DNA of 64,000 bases from Streptomyces iranensis (GTDB lineage: Bacteria > Actinomycetota > Actinomycetes > Streptomycetales > Streptomycetaceae), in assembly GCF_017874715.1 (NCBI RefSeq), contig NZ_JAGGLR010000016.1, positions 234,813 through 298,812 on the forward strand, in the 5' to 3' direction. The position numbers were made by a program, and so were the translations under genes. Numbering within the stretch: the first letter of the stretch is position 1; every line of letters begins with the position of its first letter. The notes beneath the pieces are model-generated. The model had not been told where the DNA came from. It saw only the letters and a list, made by a program, of their open reading frames with translations, and made no database searches. Below, piece after piece: positions 15,451 to 23,397 of the stretch.

Positions 15451-15496
15451 ACCACGGCCCCGGAACGCTCCCGCGAGAGCGTTCCGGGGCCGTGGT
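15451..15496. terminator. 20-bp perfect-stem bidirectional terminator
   Basis: The stem 15451-15470 pairs perfectly with 15477-15496 around a 6-nt loop (ccgcga). It lies between the plus-strand PAP2 gene and the convergent I78-type gene, and is one of the strongest hairpins in the window. Confidence 0.88.
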
Positions 15497-15616
15497 CGTA
15501 TCCGCGCCGGGCACACCGGCCCCATCGGCGCGCACCGGCCCCATCGGCGCGCACCGGCGCGGACTCGGGCCGGTCGGCGGCTAGCGGTCGGCGTGCGGCC
15601 CGTCGGCCGCGCCCGG

Positions 15617-15841
15617 TCAGCCGCGCCAGCAGCGCTTCACCGTGCCGTCGTCCACCTCGAAGTCGATCCGCCCCTTCAGATACTCCATGGTGATGATCGC
15701 GCCCGGCGGAAGCGTCCGTACGGTGCTCCAGCCGCGTTCGCGCGCCCTCTCCTCGGCGGTGCCGGCATCGAGGCCCACATAGCTGTCGAGGTCGTCGTCG
15801 GGCTCGGCCGGAAGGTTCGGTACAGGTCCCATGAGAGCCAC
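15617..15841 (-). CDS. Peptidase inhibitor I78-family-like small protein
   Basis: A 74-residue protein. The core YVGLDAGTAEERARERGW, then TVRTLPPGAIITMEY and GRIDFEVDDGTVKRCW match the I78 inhibitor pattern (short strand, helix, strand, then D-Y-x-x-x-R-[LI]-x-[VF]-E-x-D-x). Known I78 members inhibit serine proteases from the periplasm or outside the cell; no signal peptide is evident here, so a cytosolic role is possible. The start is GTG 15841 (AGGGAG 9 nt upstream) or ATG 15832. A 19-bp palindrome covers the start region. Confidence 0.75.
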   Translation of the reverse strand: MALMGPVPNLPAEPDDDLDSYVGLDAGTAEERARERGWSTVRTLPPGAIITMEYLKGRIDFEVDDGTVKRCWRG

Positions 15842-15853
15842 CGTAGGTGGCTC
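15835..15853. promoter_or_regulatory. 19-bp palindrome over the I78-gene start
   Basis: gagccaccgtaggtggctc, perfect 8-bp arms around a 3-bp centre, overlaps the GTG start codon (15841-15839). It may be an operator or an mRNA hairpin that hides the ribosome site. Confidence 0.45.
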
Positions 15854-16225
15854 CCTACAGGGGGCAAACCCAGAGTTGTCTGAACCGCCACGGGACTACC
15901 ACCGACCCATGCCTCTCACGGCCGCCATTCGTCACACTTGTGTCACAGAAAACACGCCCGGGTTTGTGAACGACTTCATCACTCTTACGGGGCTTGTGTT
16001 GACGCCTCGAAGATGATTGCGAGTTTCCGTCGATATCCCGCGCCAAACGGCCGGCTCCGGTATGGGCGGCGGTGCGCGGACGCGATCTGTCGAACAATTC
16101 CCGCGGCGGCCGGAAAAGCACGGCCCGGACCCCTCCGGAGCGCACAATTCCACCACAAATCGCCGGGTGCCGAAGCCCGAGGTTTACCCCCACCCGGACG
16201 CGGTACCCGCCGCCCCGGAGCCAAC
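15854..16225. other. Regulatory spacer before the gas-vesicle operon
   Basis: It carries the divergent promoters of the I78-type gene and gvpO. A short ACACTTGTGT palindrome lies near 15934-15943 and a TTGACG hexamer near 15998, but no convincing -10 could be paired with it. The gvp operon may depend on an alternative sigma factor. No gene was found. Confidence 0.4.
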
Positions 16226-16528
16226 ATGACTGACAGATCCGATGAGACCCCCGAGAAGACGGCGGCCGGCGGCCCGAGCCCGCTGGCACTCCTGCGTGCC
16301 GCCCGTGAGCAGCTCGTCGAGCTGACGGGCCTGTACCCCGAGTCCCTCCCCCGTCTGGAGCGGACCGACGACGGGTGGCTGCTGGAGGCCGAGGTGACAG
16401 AACTGGTCCGGGTGCCGGAGACGATGAGCCTGATCGCCCTCTACGAGGTGACCCTCGACCCGGACGGCCTGCTGACCGGCTACCGACGCCTCCGCCGCTA
16501 TGAGCGCGGCCGGAGCGACCGCCGCTGA
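16226..16528 (+). CDS. gvpO: Gas vesicle protein GvpO
   Basis: A 100-residue acidic/basic-tailed protein and the first gene of the cluster. The region PSPLALLRAAREQLVELTGL followed by GWLLEAEVTELVRVPETMSL and LDPDGLLTGYRRLRRYERGR is the conserved GvpO core. In haloarchaea and Streptomyces GvpO is an accessory factor needed for assembly or expression; its precise role is unsettled. The ATG at 16226 has GGAG 5 nt upstream. Gene order downstream is gvpA-F-G-J-L-S-K, the standard actinobacterial arrangement. Confidence 0.92.
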   Translation: MTDRSDETPEKTAAGGPSPLALLRAAREQLVELTGLYPESLPRLERTDDGWLLEAEVTELVRVPETMSLIALYEVTLDPDGLLTGYRRLRRYERGRSDRR

Positions 16529-16577
16529 CACCGGCGGGGGACCGGACGCCACCGGAAAACGAGAGGAACGACCCGAC

Positions 16578-17027
16578 ATGACCACTGTTGTCCCGGCACA
16601 GCAATCCAGGGGCGGGGGCGGCACCAGCGGCCTGTACGACGTCCTGGAACTCATACTCGACCGAGGGCTGGTGATCGACGCGTTCATCCGAGTCTCCCTG
16701 GTCGGCATCGAAATACTCAAGATCGACATTCGGATCGTGGTCGCGAGTGTCGACACCTATCTGCGGTTCGCCGAGGCGTGCAACCGCCTCGACCTGGAGT
16801 CCGGCCCGAGCAAGTCCCCCGGGCTGCCCGAGGTGGTCGAGGGCATCACCGAGAACGGCGCGCGGTCCAAGACCAAGGGCGCCCTCTCCGGCGCCGGCGA
16901 CACCGTCTCCAAGGCCGCCCAGTCCGTGGCCGACGCGATCCGCCCGTCGGAGGAGGAAGAGGAGGAGCCGCGCCGGCGCCGTCCGGCCCGTAAGGCGGCG
17001 CCACGGAAGGCCGAGGAGTCCTCATGA
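16578..17027 (+). CDS. gvpA: Gas vesicle structural protein GvpA
   Basis: A 149-residue member of the GvpA/J family. The core LYDVLELILDRGLVIDAFIR followed by VSLVGIEILKIDIRIVVASV covers about residues 19-60, the amphipathic helix-strand-strand-helix unit that polymerises into the gas-permeable shell. Streptomyces GvpA-like proteins are longer than the ~70-residue cyanobacterial shell protein. Here an Ala/Lys linker and a run of six Glu followed by RRRR and Lys-rich sequence form a tail of about 70 residues. Whether this protein alone builds a vesicle is uncertain. The stop overlaps the gvpF start by ATGA. Confidence 0.92.
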   Translation: MTTVVPAQQSRGGGGTSGLYDVLELILDRGLVIDAFIRVSLVGIEILKIDIRIVVASVDTYLRFAEACNRLDLESGPSKSPGLPEVVEGITENGARSKTKGALSGAGDTVSKAAQSVADAIRPSEEEEEEPRRRRPARKAAPRKAEESS

Positions 17028-17743
17028 CCACGTATGTCTACGGCATCGCGCGGGGCGAGGTCCCGGACCTGGGCGATCGGCTGCTGGGCATCGGCGACCC
17101 CCCGCTGCCGGTCCGGGCGCTGAACGAGGGCGAGCTGGCCGCGATCGTCAGCGACTGCCCGCCCGAGCTCAAGCCCCGGCGCCGCGATCTGCTGGCCCAC
17201 CAGCATGTGCTGGCCGAGGTCAGCGACTCCCGCGCGGTGCTGCCGATGCGCTTCGGCAGCGTCTCCTCCAGCGACGACGACGTGCGCAGCGTGCTGGCCG
17301 AGCACGCCGCCCGCTACCAGGACCAGCTGAACCGGCTGTCCGACCGGGTGGAGTACAACGTCAAGGCCGTGCACGACGAGGACTCGGTGCTCCACCAGGT
17401 GCTCGCCGAGGAGCCGGAGCTGCGGATGATGGCGGAGGCCAACCGGGCGGCGGGCGGCGGCACCTACGAGGACCGGGTGCGCTTCGGCGAGCTGATGGCG
17501 GGCGCGGTACGGGCCCGTGAGGTGCGGGACGCCAAGCTCGTGGAGGAGGCGCTGGCACCGACCGCCGAGGAGGTGCGGCCCGGTCCGGAGAGCGGCGGCT
17601 GGTTCGTGAGCCTGTCGCTGCTGCTCGGCAAGGACGCCGCCGATCCGCTGCTGTCGGCCGCCGCCGAACTGGAGCGGGCCCATCCCTGGCTGAAGCTGCG
17701 GATCAATGGTCCGCTGCCGCCGTACAGCTTCGTCGAGTCCTGA
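17024..17743 (+). CDS. gvpF: Gas vesicle assembly protein GvpF
   Basis: A 239-residue GvpL/GvpF-family protein. The opening TTYVYGIARGEVPDL, the central QHVLAEVSDSRAVLPMRFGS and the end LKLRINGPLPPYSFVES are the two ferredoxin-like halves of the family. GvpF binds GvpA and is thought to chaperone nucleation at the vesicle interior. The start ATG at 17024 overlaps gvpA by 4 bp, and the stop TGA overlaps the ATG of gvpG. Confidence 0.92.
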   Translation: MTTYVYGIARGEVPDLGDRLLGIGDPPLPVRALNEGELAAIVSDCPPELKPRRRDLLAHQHVLAEVSDSRAVLPMRFGSVSSSDDDVRSVLAEHAARYQDQLNRLSDRVEYNVKAVHDEDSVLHQVLAEEPELRMMAEANRAAGGGTYEDRVRFGELMAGAVRAREVRDAKLVEEALAPTAEEVRPGPESGGWFVSLSLLLGKDAADPLLSAAAELERAHPWLKLRINGPLPPYSFVES

Positions 17744-17949
17744 TGCTGATGATCGGCTGGGTGCTGAGACAGGTCGTCGCCGCGGCGGAGCGGGAGTACT
17801 ACGACCCGGCCAACATCCAGCGCGCCCTGGCCGAGCTGGAGACCCAGCTCGACCAGGGCGTGATCGACGAGAAGGAGTTCGAGCGGCAGGAGGACGTGCT
17901 GCTCGACCGGTTGGAGGAGGCGCACCAGTGGGCGAACGGGACTCTGTGA
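17743..17949 (+). CDS. gvpG: Gas vesicle protein GvpG
   Basis: A 68-residue helical protein. A hydrophobic start (MLMIGWVLRQVVAAAE) is followed by REYYDPANIQRALAELETQL and DEKEFERQEDVLLDRL, the compact GvpG signature. It is a minor assembly factor in the GvpF/G/J/L group. The ATG at 17743 overlaps the gvpF stop. Its 3' end overlaps the GTG start of gvpJ by 22 bp, so the whole run from gvpA to gvpK is translationally linked. Confidence 0.9.
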   Translation: MLMIGWVLRQVVAAAEREYYDPANIQRALAELETQLDQGVIDEKEFERQEDVLLDRLEEAHQWANGTL

Positions 17950-18344
17950 CCACCCGGGGCGGTGTGGCCCCGACGGCCGGCGCCTATGGCTCACCGGCGT
18001 CGTCGCTTGGCTCCTCGGGATCGTACGGCCTGGCCGGACGGGGTGAGGGCGGGGCGAACCTCGCCGACATCCTGGAGCGGGTGCTCGACAAGGGCGTGGT
18101 GATCGCGGGCGATATCCGCATCAATCTGCTCGACATCGAACTTCTCACGATCAAGCTGCGGCTGATCGTGGCCTCGGTCGACAAGGCGAAGGAGATGGGC
18201 ATCGACTGGTGGGAGCACGACCCCTCGCTCTCGTCGCGCGCCCGGACCGGGGTGAACGGCGGCGAGAAGGCCGAGGTCACCGGCCGGGACAGCCGCGAGG
18301 ACGCCGAGGTGACCAGCGGGGAGAACCGGGAGACCCCCGAATGA
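17928..18344 (+). CDS. gvpJ: Gas vesicle protein GvpJ (GvpA family)
   Basis: A 138-residue GvpA-family protein. A Gly/Ser-rich N-terminus of about 40 residues precedes the shell fold NLADILERVLDKGVVIAGDI followed by RINLLDIELLTIKLRLIVAS. A hydrophilic tail rich in Glu/Arg/Thr follows. GvpJ is a minor shell/tip protein. The GTG at 17928 is chosen because GGAGGAGG lies 7 nt upstream, inside gvpG; GTG 17946 is an alternative. The stop overlaps the gvpL start by ATGA. Confidence 0.88.
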   Translation: MGERDSVTTRGGVAPTAGAYGSPASSLGSSGSYGLAGRGEGGANLADILERVLDKGVVIAGDIRINLLDIELLTIKLRLIVASVDKAKEMGIDWWEHDPSLSSRARTGVNGGEKAEVTGRDSREDAEVTSGENRETPE

Positions 18345-19225
18345 CCGACGGACTGCGGTACGCCTACGCGGTCGTGCGCGACACCGGTGCGCCGGAGGCC
18401 GCCCTGGACGCCCTCACCGCCCTGGAGGGGGTGACGGGCGTCGCGGACGAATCGGTGTACGCCGTACGCCATCTGGGGCTCGCCGTGCTGGCGAGCGCCG
18501 TACCGGCCGAGGACTACGGCGAGGGCTCGCTGCGGGAGCGGCTGGAGGACATGGCCTGGCTGGAGAAGATGGCCCGAGCCCATCAGCGGGTGGTCGACAC
18601 TGCCGGTGCCGAGTCCTGTGTCATACCGGTCCGGCTGGCCACCGTGTGCCACGGCGACGAGGGGCTGCGGCGGATGCTCGCCACCGGGCGGGAGCGGTTC
18701 GCCTCGGCGCTGGACCGGCTGGAGGGCCGGGTCGAATGGGGCGTCAAGGCCTATGCCACACAGCCCGCCGCCGAGCAGCCGCCCGCCGGGACCGCGAACG
18801 CCGCGGACGCCCCGAGCACCCCGGACGTCCCGGACGCCCCGAGCACCCCGGGCGCCATGTCCGGCCGCGACTATCTGCGCCGCCGCAAGGCCCAGCGGCA
18901 GGCCGCCGAGCAGCGCTGGGGCGATACGGAGGAGGGCGCGCGGCTGGTGCACGACACCCTCGGCGGGCTGGCCGAGCAGTCCCGGCTGCATCCACCGCAG
19001 GATCCCCGGCTGTCGGGGATCTCCGACCGCAATGTGCTGAACGCCGCGTATCTGGTGCGGCGCGAGGACAGCGCCGACTTCGCCGAGCGGGTCGGTGAGC
19101 TGGCCGGGCGGACGCCCGCGCTGCGGGTGGAGCTGACCGGCCCCTGGGCGCCGTACTCCTTCACCGCCATGGACGAGACCTCCGGCGCGGAAGGGGAGAC
19201 CGGGAGCGCGGGGGCGGACGGATGA
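18341..19225 (+). CDS. gvpL: Gas vesicle assembly protein GvpL
   Basis: A 294-residue GvpL/F-family protein, the second in the operon. Motifs LRYAYAVVRDTG, QRVVDTAGAESCVIPVRLAT and LRVELTGPWAPYSFTAMD align with the same positions in GvpF. It is longer than GvpF because of an Ala/Pro/Asp insert (around residues 150-175, repeated D-A-P-S-T-P-type units encoded at 18790-18860). It probably bridges GvpA and the other accessory proteins. The ATG at 18341 overlaps gvpJ, and the stop overlaps the gvpS start. Confidence 0.9.
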   Translation: MTDGLRYAYAVVRDTGAPEAALDALTALEGVTGVADESVYAVRHLGLAVLASAVPAEDYGEGSLRERLEDMAWLEKMARAHQRVVDTAGAESCVIPVRLATVCHGDEGLRRMLATGRERFASALDRLEGRVEWGVKAYATQPAAEQPPAGTANAADAPSTPDVPDAPSTPGAMSGRDYLRRRKAQRQAAEQRWGDTEEGARLVHDTLGGLAEQSRLHPPQDPRLSGISDRNVLNAAYLVRREDSADFAERVGELAGRTPALRVELTGPWAPYSFTAMDETSGAEGETGSAGADG

Positions 19226-19422
19226 CGATGGCCCCCGAGGGCCCCCTGGCCCATCAGCAGATCGCCCTGGTGGACGTGCTGGACCGGCTGCTGGCGGGCG
19301 GCGTGGTGATCACCGGTGATCTGACCCTGCGGATCGCCGACGTCGATCTGGTCCGCATCGATCTGCGCGCGCTCATCAGCTCGGTCAACGCCAATGTGCC
19401 GTCCCCCTGGGAGGAACCGTGA
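19222..19422 (+). CDS. gvpS: Gas vesicle protein GvpS (GvpA family, minimal)
   Basis: A 66-residue protein, essentially just the GvpA fold. QIALVDVLDRLLAGGVVITG is followed by DLTLRIADVDLVRIDLRALI. It lacks the tails of GvpA and GvpJ here and is the smallest of the three shell-family members. The start ATG overlaps the gvpL stop (ATGA) and the stop overlaps the GTG of gvpK. Its role is a minor shell component by family; the exact position in the vesicle is not known. Confidence 0.9.
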   Translation: MTMAPEGPLAHQQIALVDVLDRLLAGGVVITGDLTLRIADVDLVRIDLRALISSVNANVPSPWEEP

Positions 19423-19697
19423 GCCGCAAGCTGGAGCTGGACCAGGACACCGTCGAACGCGATCTGATGAAGCTGGTGCTCACCGTCGTGGAGCTGCTGC
19501 GCCAGCTCATGGAGCGGCAGGCGCTGCGCCGGGTGGACCAGGGTGATCTGACGGAGGACCAGGAGGAGCGGATCGGGCTGACGCTGATGCTCCTGGAGGA
19601 CCGGATGGGCACGCTCTGCGACCGCTACGGCATCGCGCCCTCCGATCTCAATCTGGACCTTGGGCCACTCGGTCCGCTCCTGTCCCCGAGGGAGTGA
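19419..19697 (+). CDS. gvpK: Gas vesicle protein GvpK
   Basis: A 92-residue protein, last of the gas-vesicle run. RDLMKLVLTVVELLRQLMER, then ALRRVDQGDLTEDQEERIGL and LNLDLGPLGPLL match the GvpK family, thought to act in assembly. It starts with GTG overlapping the gvpS stop (GTGA). Only 78 bp separate it from the ctaD-type gene on the same strand and no terminator is seen, so the oxidase gene could be co-transcribed. Confidence 0.9.
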   Translation: MSRKLELDQDTVERDLMKLVLTVVELLRQLMERQALRRVDQGDLTEDQEERIGLTLMLLEDRMGTLCDRYGIAPSDLNLDLGPLGPLLSPRE

Positions 19698-19775
19698 CGC
19701 TCGGGGCAGCTCCCCGGATCAGGCCGCCCACCGGGCGATCATGGCGTTACCCGCCCAGGACACGGAGGAGTCCCG

Positions 19776-21491
19776 ATGGCGACAGAGACCGCGCGGGGCG
19801 CCGGTCCGGTATGGGAGACGCGGCAGGGCAGCGTGCTGGTGGACTGGCTCACCACCACCGACCACAAGAAGATCGGGCATCTGTATCTGATCTCGTCGTT
19901 CGGCTTCTTCCTGGTCGGCGGCGTGCTGGCGCTGGTGATGCGCGCCGAGCTGGCCCGTCCGGGCCTCCAGATCGTCTCGCAGGAGGAGTTCAACCAGGCG
20001 TTCACCCTGCATGGCACGATCATGCTGCTGCTGTTCGCGACCCCGGCGTTCGCGGGGTTCGCCAACGAGATCATGCCGCTGCAGATCGGGGCGCCCGATG
20101 TGGCCTTCCCGCGTCTCAACATGCTGTCGTACTGGCTGTATCTGTTCGGCGGGCTGATCGTGGTGGCCGGTCTGCTGGTGCCGGGGGGCGCCGCGGACTT
20201 CGGCTGGACCGCCTATGCCCCGCTCAACAGCCCGATCCGCTCCCCCGGTATCGGCGCCGATATGTGGATCATGGGGCTGGCGCTGTCGGGGTTCGGGACG
20301 ATCCTGGGCGCGGTGAACTTCCTGACCACCATCATGGCGATGCGCGCGCCGGGCATGACGATGTTCCGGATGCCGATCTTCACCTGGAACACCCTCTTCA
20401 CCTCGATCATGATCCTGATGGCGTTCCCGGTACTGGCGGCGGCGCTGCTGGCGCTGGAGGCGGACCGGCGGTTCGGGTCGGTGGTCTTCGACCCCCAGTA
20501 CGGCGGGCCGCTGCTGTGGCAGCACCTCTTCTGGTTCTTCGGCCATCCCGAGGTCTACATCATCGCGCTGCCGTTCTTCGGCATCATCAGCGAGATCATC
20601 CCGGTCTTCTCGCGCAAGCCGATCTTCGGCTATGTGACGCTGATCGGCGCGACCATGGCCATCACCGGGCTGTCGATGGTCGTCTGGGCGCATCACATGT
20701 TCGCCACCGGATCGGTTCTGCTGCCCTTCTTCTCCCTGATGTCGTTTCTGATCGCGGTGCCGACCGGGGTGAAGTTCTTCAACTGGATCGGCACCATGCT
20801 GGGCGGCTCGGTGTCCCTGGAGGCGCCGATGCTGTGGGCGGTCGGGTTCCTGGTGAGCTTCCTCTTCGGGGGGCTCACCGGCGTCATCCTGGCCTCGCCA
20901 CCGCTGGACTTCCATGTCACGGACACCTACTTCGTCGTGGGCCACTTCCACTACGTGGTCTTCGGGACGGTCGTCTTCGCGATGTTCGCGGGGTTCTACT
21001 TCTGGTGGCCCAAGTTCACCGGGAAGCTGCTGGACGAGCGGCTGGCCAAGATCCACTTCTGGACGCTGTTCACCGGCTTCCACACCACCTTCCTGGTGCA
21101 GCACTGGCTGGGCGTGGAGGGGATGCCGCGCCGCTACGCCGACTATCTGGCGGCGGACGGCTTCACCGCGCTCAACACCATCTCCACGATCGGCTCCTTC
21201 CTGCTGGGCATGTCGACCCTGCCGTTCCTCCACAACGTCTGGAAGACGGCCAAGTACGGCGAGAAGGTGGAGGTCGACGACCCCTGGGGGTACGGCCGCT
21301 CCCTGGAGTGGGCGACCTCCTGTCCCCCACCCCGGCACAACTTCACCACGCTCCCCCGGATCCGCTCCGAATCGCCGGCCTTCGATCTGAACCATCCCGA
21401 GGTGGCGAGCCTGACGCGGGAGAAGGACCGGCGGCCGAAACCGCGGGGCTCTCAGCCCATCAGCCCAGGGCCCGATCCAACCGATTCCTGA
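19776..21491 (+). CDS. ctaD: Cytochrome c oxidase subunit I (aa3 type), orphan copy
   Basis: A 571-residue, about 12-TM haem-copper oxidase subunit that reduces oxygen and pumps protons. The ligands are present: haem His in FTLHGTIM (His79), the CuB/Tyr site in FFGHPEVYIIALP, the His pair in WAHHMF, and the haem His pair in VVGHFHYVVF. The D-channel entry (LQIGAPDVAFPRLN) and the pump Glu (GHPEVY) are intact. ATG 19776 has GGAGGAG 5 nt upstream. No ctaC, ctaE or ctaF is nearby, so it must use subunits encoded elsewhere, or be an alternative isoform. Its end overlaps the convergent WYL gene by 32 bp. Confidence 0.95.
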   Translation: MATETARGAGPVWETRQGSVLVDWLTTTDHKKIGHLYLISSFGFFLVGGVLALVMRAELARPGLQIVSQEEFNQAFTLHGTIMLLLFATPAFAGFANEIMPLQIGAPDVAFPRLNMLSYWLYLFGGLIVVAGLLVPGGAADFGWTAYAPLNSPIRSPGIGADMWIMGLALSGFGTILGAVNFLTTIMAMRAPGMTMFRMPIFTWNTLFTSIMILMAFPVLAAALLALEADRRFGSVVFDPQYGGPLLWQHLFWFFGHPEVYIIALPFFGIISEIIPVFSRKPIFGYVTLIGATMAITGLSMVVWAHHMFATGSVLLPFFSLMSFLIAVPTGVKFFNWIGTMLGGSVSLEAPMLWAVGFLVSFLFGGLTGVILASPPLDFHVTDTYFVVGHFHYVVFGTVVFAMFAGFYFWWPKFTGKLLDERLAKIHFWTLFTGFHTTFLVQHWLGVEGMPRRYADYLAADGFTALNTISTIGSFLLGMSTLPFLHNVWKTAKYGEKVEVDDPWGYGRSLEWATSCPPPRHNFTTLPRIRSESPAFDLNHPEVASLTREKDRRPKPRGSQPISPGPDPTDS

Positions 21492-22419
21492 GCTCCCGGA
21501 TGTGGTCGTTCAGCTCCACCGGCTCGCGCACCTCGAAGTCGAAACCGCTCAGCGCGATATGAACCACCAGCGCATCGAGGCTGTGGGCACCGGTGTGCAG
21601 CAGACAGCTGTGCTCGTCCACGGCCTCCAGCACCCCCACCGTGGGCGTGAAACGCTCGGCCGCCCGCTCGGCGGGCACCCGCAGCAGCACGGTGGCCCGC
21701 TGGGCGTAGACGGAGGTGGTGATGCCCTGGGCCACATAGGCGGCGATGTCGTCGGCGGGCGGGCGGCGCGGGGTGAAGCGGGGGCCGTGCGGCGGGGTCG
21801 GGGTGATCCGGTCGACGCGGTACGTACGCCAGTCGGCCCGTTCCACATCCCAGGCGACCAGGTACCAGCGGCGCTGCGCGGCGACCAGCCGGTGCGGTTC
21901 GGCGGTGCGGCGGGTGACCGCACCGCCGTGGTCGCGGTACTCGAAGCGCAGCTGATGGCAGTCCCGGCAGGCGGCGGCCAGCTCGGTCAGCACCCCGGGA
22001 TCCACCCCGGGGCCGCCGCTCCAGCCGGACAGCGGCACGGTGAAAGCGGTCAGCGCGCCCACCCGGCGGCGCAGCCGGTCCGGCAGCACCTGCTCCAGCT
22101 TGGCCAGGGCCCGCACCGAGGTCTCCGCTATGCCCTCGACCCCGCCGCCGGTCGCCTGGCGCAGCCGCACCGCGACCGCCACCGCCTCCTCGTCGTCCAG
22201 CAGCAGCGGCGGCAGCTGTGCACCCGCGCCCAGCTGATAGCCACCGCCGGTGCCCGGCGCGGAGTGCACGGGGTAGCCGAGCTCGCGCAGCCGGTCGACA
22301 TCGCGGCGCACGGTGCGCGGGGTGACCCCGAGCCGGTCGGCGAGGTCCGCGCCGGACCATTCGCGGTGGGCCTGCAGCAGGGAGAGCAGGCGGAGCAGTC
22401 GGGCCGAGGTCTCCAGCAT
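21460..22419 (-). CDS. WYL-domain transcriptional regulator (YafY type)
   Basis: A 319-residue cytoplasmic regulator. The N-terminal DeoR/HTH_11 winged helix (SARLLRLLSLLQAHREWSGA then DLADRLGVTPRTVRRDVDRL) covers about residues 4-55. A central WYL domain containing EPHRLVAAQRRWYLVAWDVE and RTYRVDRI binds a ligand or nucleic acid. A WCX-like C-terminal region ends the protein. Such proteins usually repress or activate a neighbouring gene. An 11-bp inverted repeat lies 22-54 bp upstream of the start. It is convergent with ctaD with a 32-bp coding overlap. Confidence 0.92.
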   Translation of the reverse strand: MLETSARLLRLLSLLQAHREWSGADLADRLGVTPRTVRRDVDRLRELGYPVHSAPGTGGGYQLGAGAQLPPLLLDDEEAVAVAVRLRQATGGGVEGIAETSVRALAKLEQVLPDRLRRRVGALTAFTVPLSGWSGGPGVDPGVLTELAAACRDCHQLRFEYRDHGGAVTRRTAEPHRLVAAQRRWYLVAWDVERADWRTYRVDRITPTPPHGPRFTPRRPPADDIAAYVAQGITTSVYAQRATVLLRVPAERAAERFTPTVGVLEAVDEHSCLLHTGAHSLDALVVHIALSGFDFEVREPVELNDHIRELRNRLDRALG

Positions 22420-22440
22420 GCGGCCGAGTCTGCCACCGAT

Positions 22441-22473
22441 CGAGGACAGCCCTGGTCCTCAAGGCTGTCCTCG
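22441..22473 (-). terminator. 11-bp inverted repeat between unknown gene and WYL regulator
   Basis: CGAGGACAGCC (22441-22451) and GGCTGTCCTCG (22463-22473) are separated by 11 nt. The repeat lies 23 bp after the stop of the upstream gene and 22 bp before the WYL start. It could be a terminator for the first or an operator for the second. Confidence 0.55.
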
Positions 22474-22495
22474 GTTCGCTCTCAGGATCCCGGGC

Positions 22496-23356
22496 TCAGA
22501 CGAGCGCCTCGATCCGCACCGCGAGATCGTTGTCCCGGGTGTAGTACGGCCGGGCCAGTGCCTCCCCGCGCCCACCGGCCACCGCGCGCGGCGGATAGGT
22601 GAAGATCTCCTTCTTGTCCGCGACATCGTCCAGGATCCGGGCGAGCCGCGCCGGGGCCATGGTCCGGTCCGCCGGGCGCAGCCACAGGTCCCAGACGTCC
22701 GCGCCGCCGCCCCAGGTCCGCGCGAGCTCGGCGTAGGAGAGCGTGAAGGAGAAGTCCGGGCCCTCCACCTCCAGCGGTGCCGTGCGCACCGGGGCCTCGC
22801 CCCCGCGGCAGCGGGCCTCGACCACCGCGTCGGCCAGCCACTCGGACGGGTACGCGACACGGTGGAGCCGCCCCCGCACCGCCATCGTGTCGTCCTCCAG
22901 CCGGATCTCCCCGGCCTCGGCGTGGGGCGCCCGCCGCCAGCTGCGCAGCGAGAGGTTGCCGTGCTTGGTGGCGTACGGGATGCGGACGGACAGCGGGGAG
23001 GTGCTCGGCCCAGGACGGCGGTCCACGAGCGAGCGCAGATCGTTCAGGCCCGGGGCGAGCCGCCACGGCTCGGCGTCCCGGTACGCCACATGGACGTCCC
23101 AGCGGCCCTCGGGCAGGGCGACGGTGCTGGGCAGTGCGGCCTGGAGCCCGCCGTCCGCGGTGGGGCCCAGCGGCAGCCGCACCTCCCCGTCGGGGCCGTC
23201 CCTCCCGCCCCGGCGGACCAGCACCAGCGCACCGCTCCAGTCGTCGTGGCCGCCCGGGGCCGGGCGGGCCCAGTCGGCGATGTGGAAGGTGAGCCCACCG
23301 GCGGAGTCCGCCACGCAGTCGGCGCGGGCGGGGGCGGCCTCGGCGGGCTCACTCAT
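22496..23356 (-). CDS. Unknown protein coupled to a glycosyltransferase
   Basis: A 286-residue protein with no recognised catalytic motif. Strand-rich segments (GLTFHIADWARP, WDVHVAYRDAEPWRLAPGL, ALEVEG-like and DVWDLWLRPAD) suggest two beta-sandwich domains joined by a basic linker around SLRSWRRAPHAEAGE. The ATG at 23356 has a strong GAGGAGG at 5-nt spacing. An in-frame ATG at 23401 overlaps the glycosyltransferase stop as ATGA and would add 15 residues. The tight coupling suggests it helps the upstream GT4 enzyme or modifies the same polymer. I do not recognise the family. Confidence 0.75.
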   Translation of the reverse strand: MSEPAEAAPARADCVADSAGGLTFHIADWARPAPGGHDDWSGALVLVRRGGRDGPDGEVRLPLGPTADGGLQAALPSTVALPEGRWDVHVAYRDAEPWRLAPGLNDLRSLVDRRPGPSTSPLSVRIPYATKHGNLSLRSWRRAPHAEAGEIRLEDDTMAVRGRLHRVAYPSEWLADAVVEARCRGGEAPVRTAPLEVEGPDFSFTLSYAELARTWGGGADVWDLWLRPADRTMAPARLARILDDVADKKEIFTYPPRAVAGGRGEALARPYYTRDNDLAVRIEALV

Positions 23357-23397
23357 TCTGTCCTCCTCGACGTGCTGCGTTGTCTGTGCTGGTGCAC

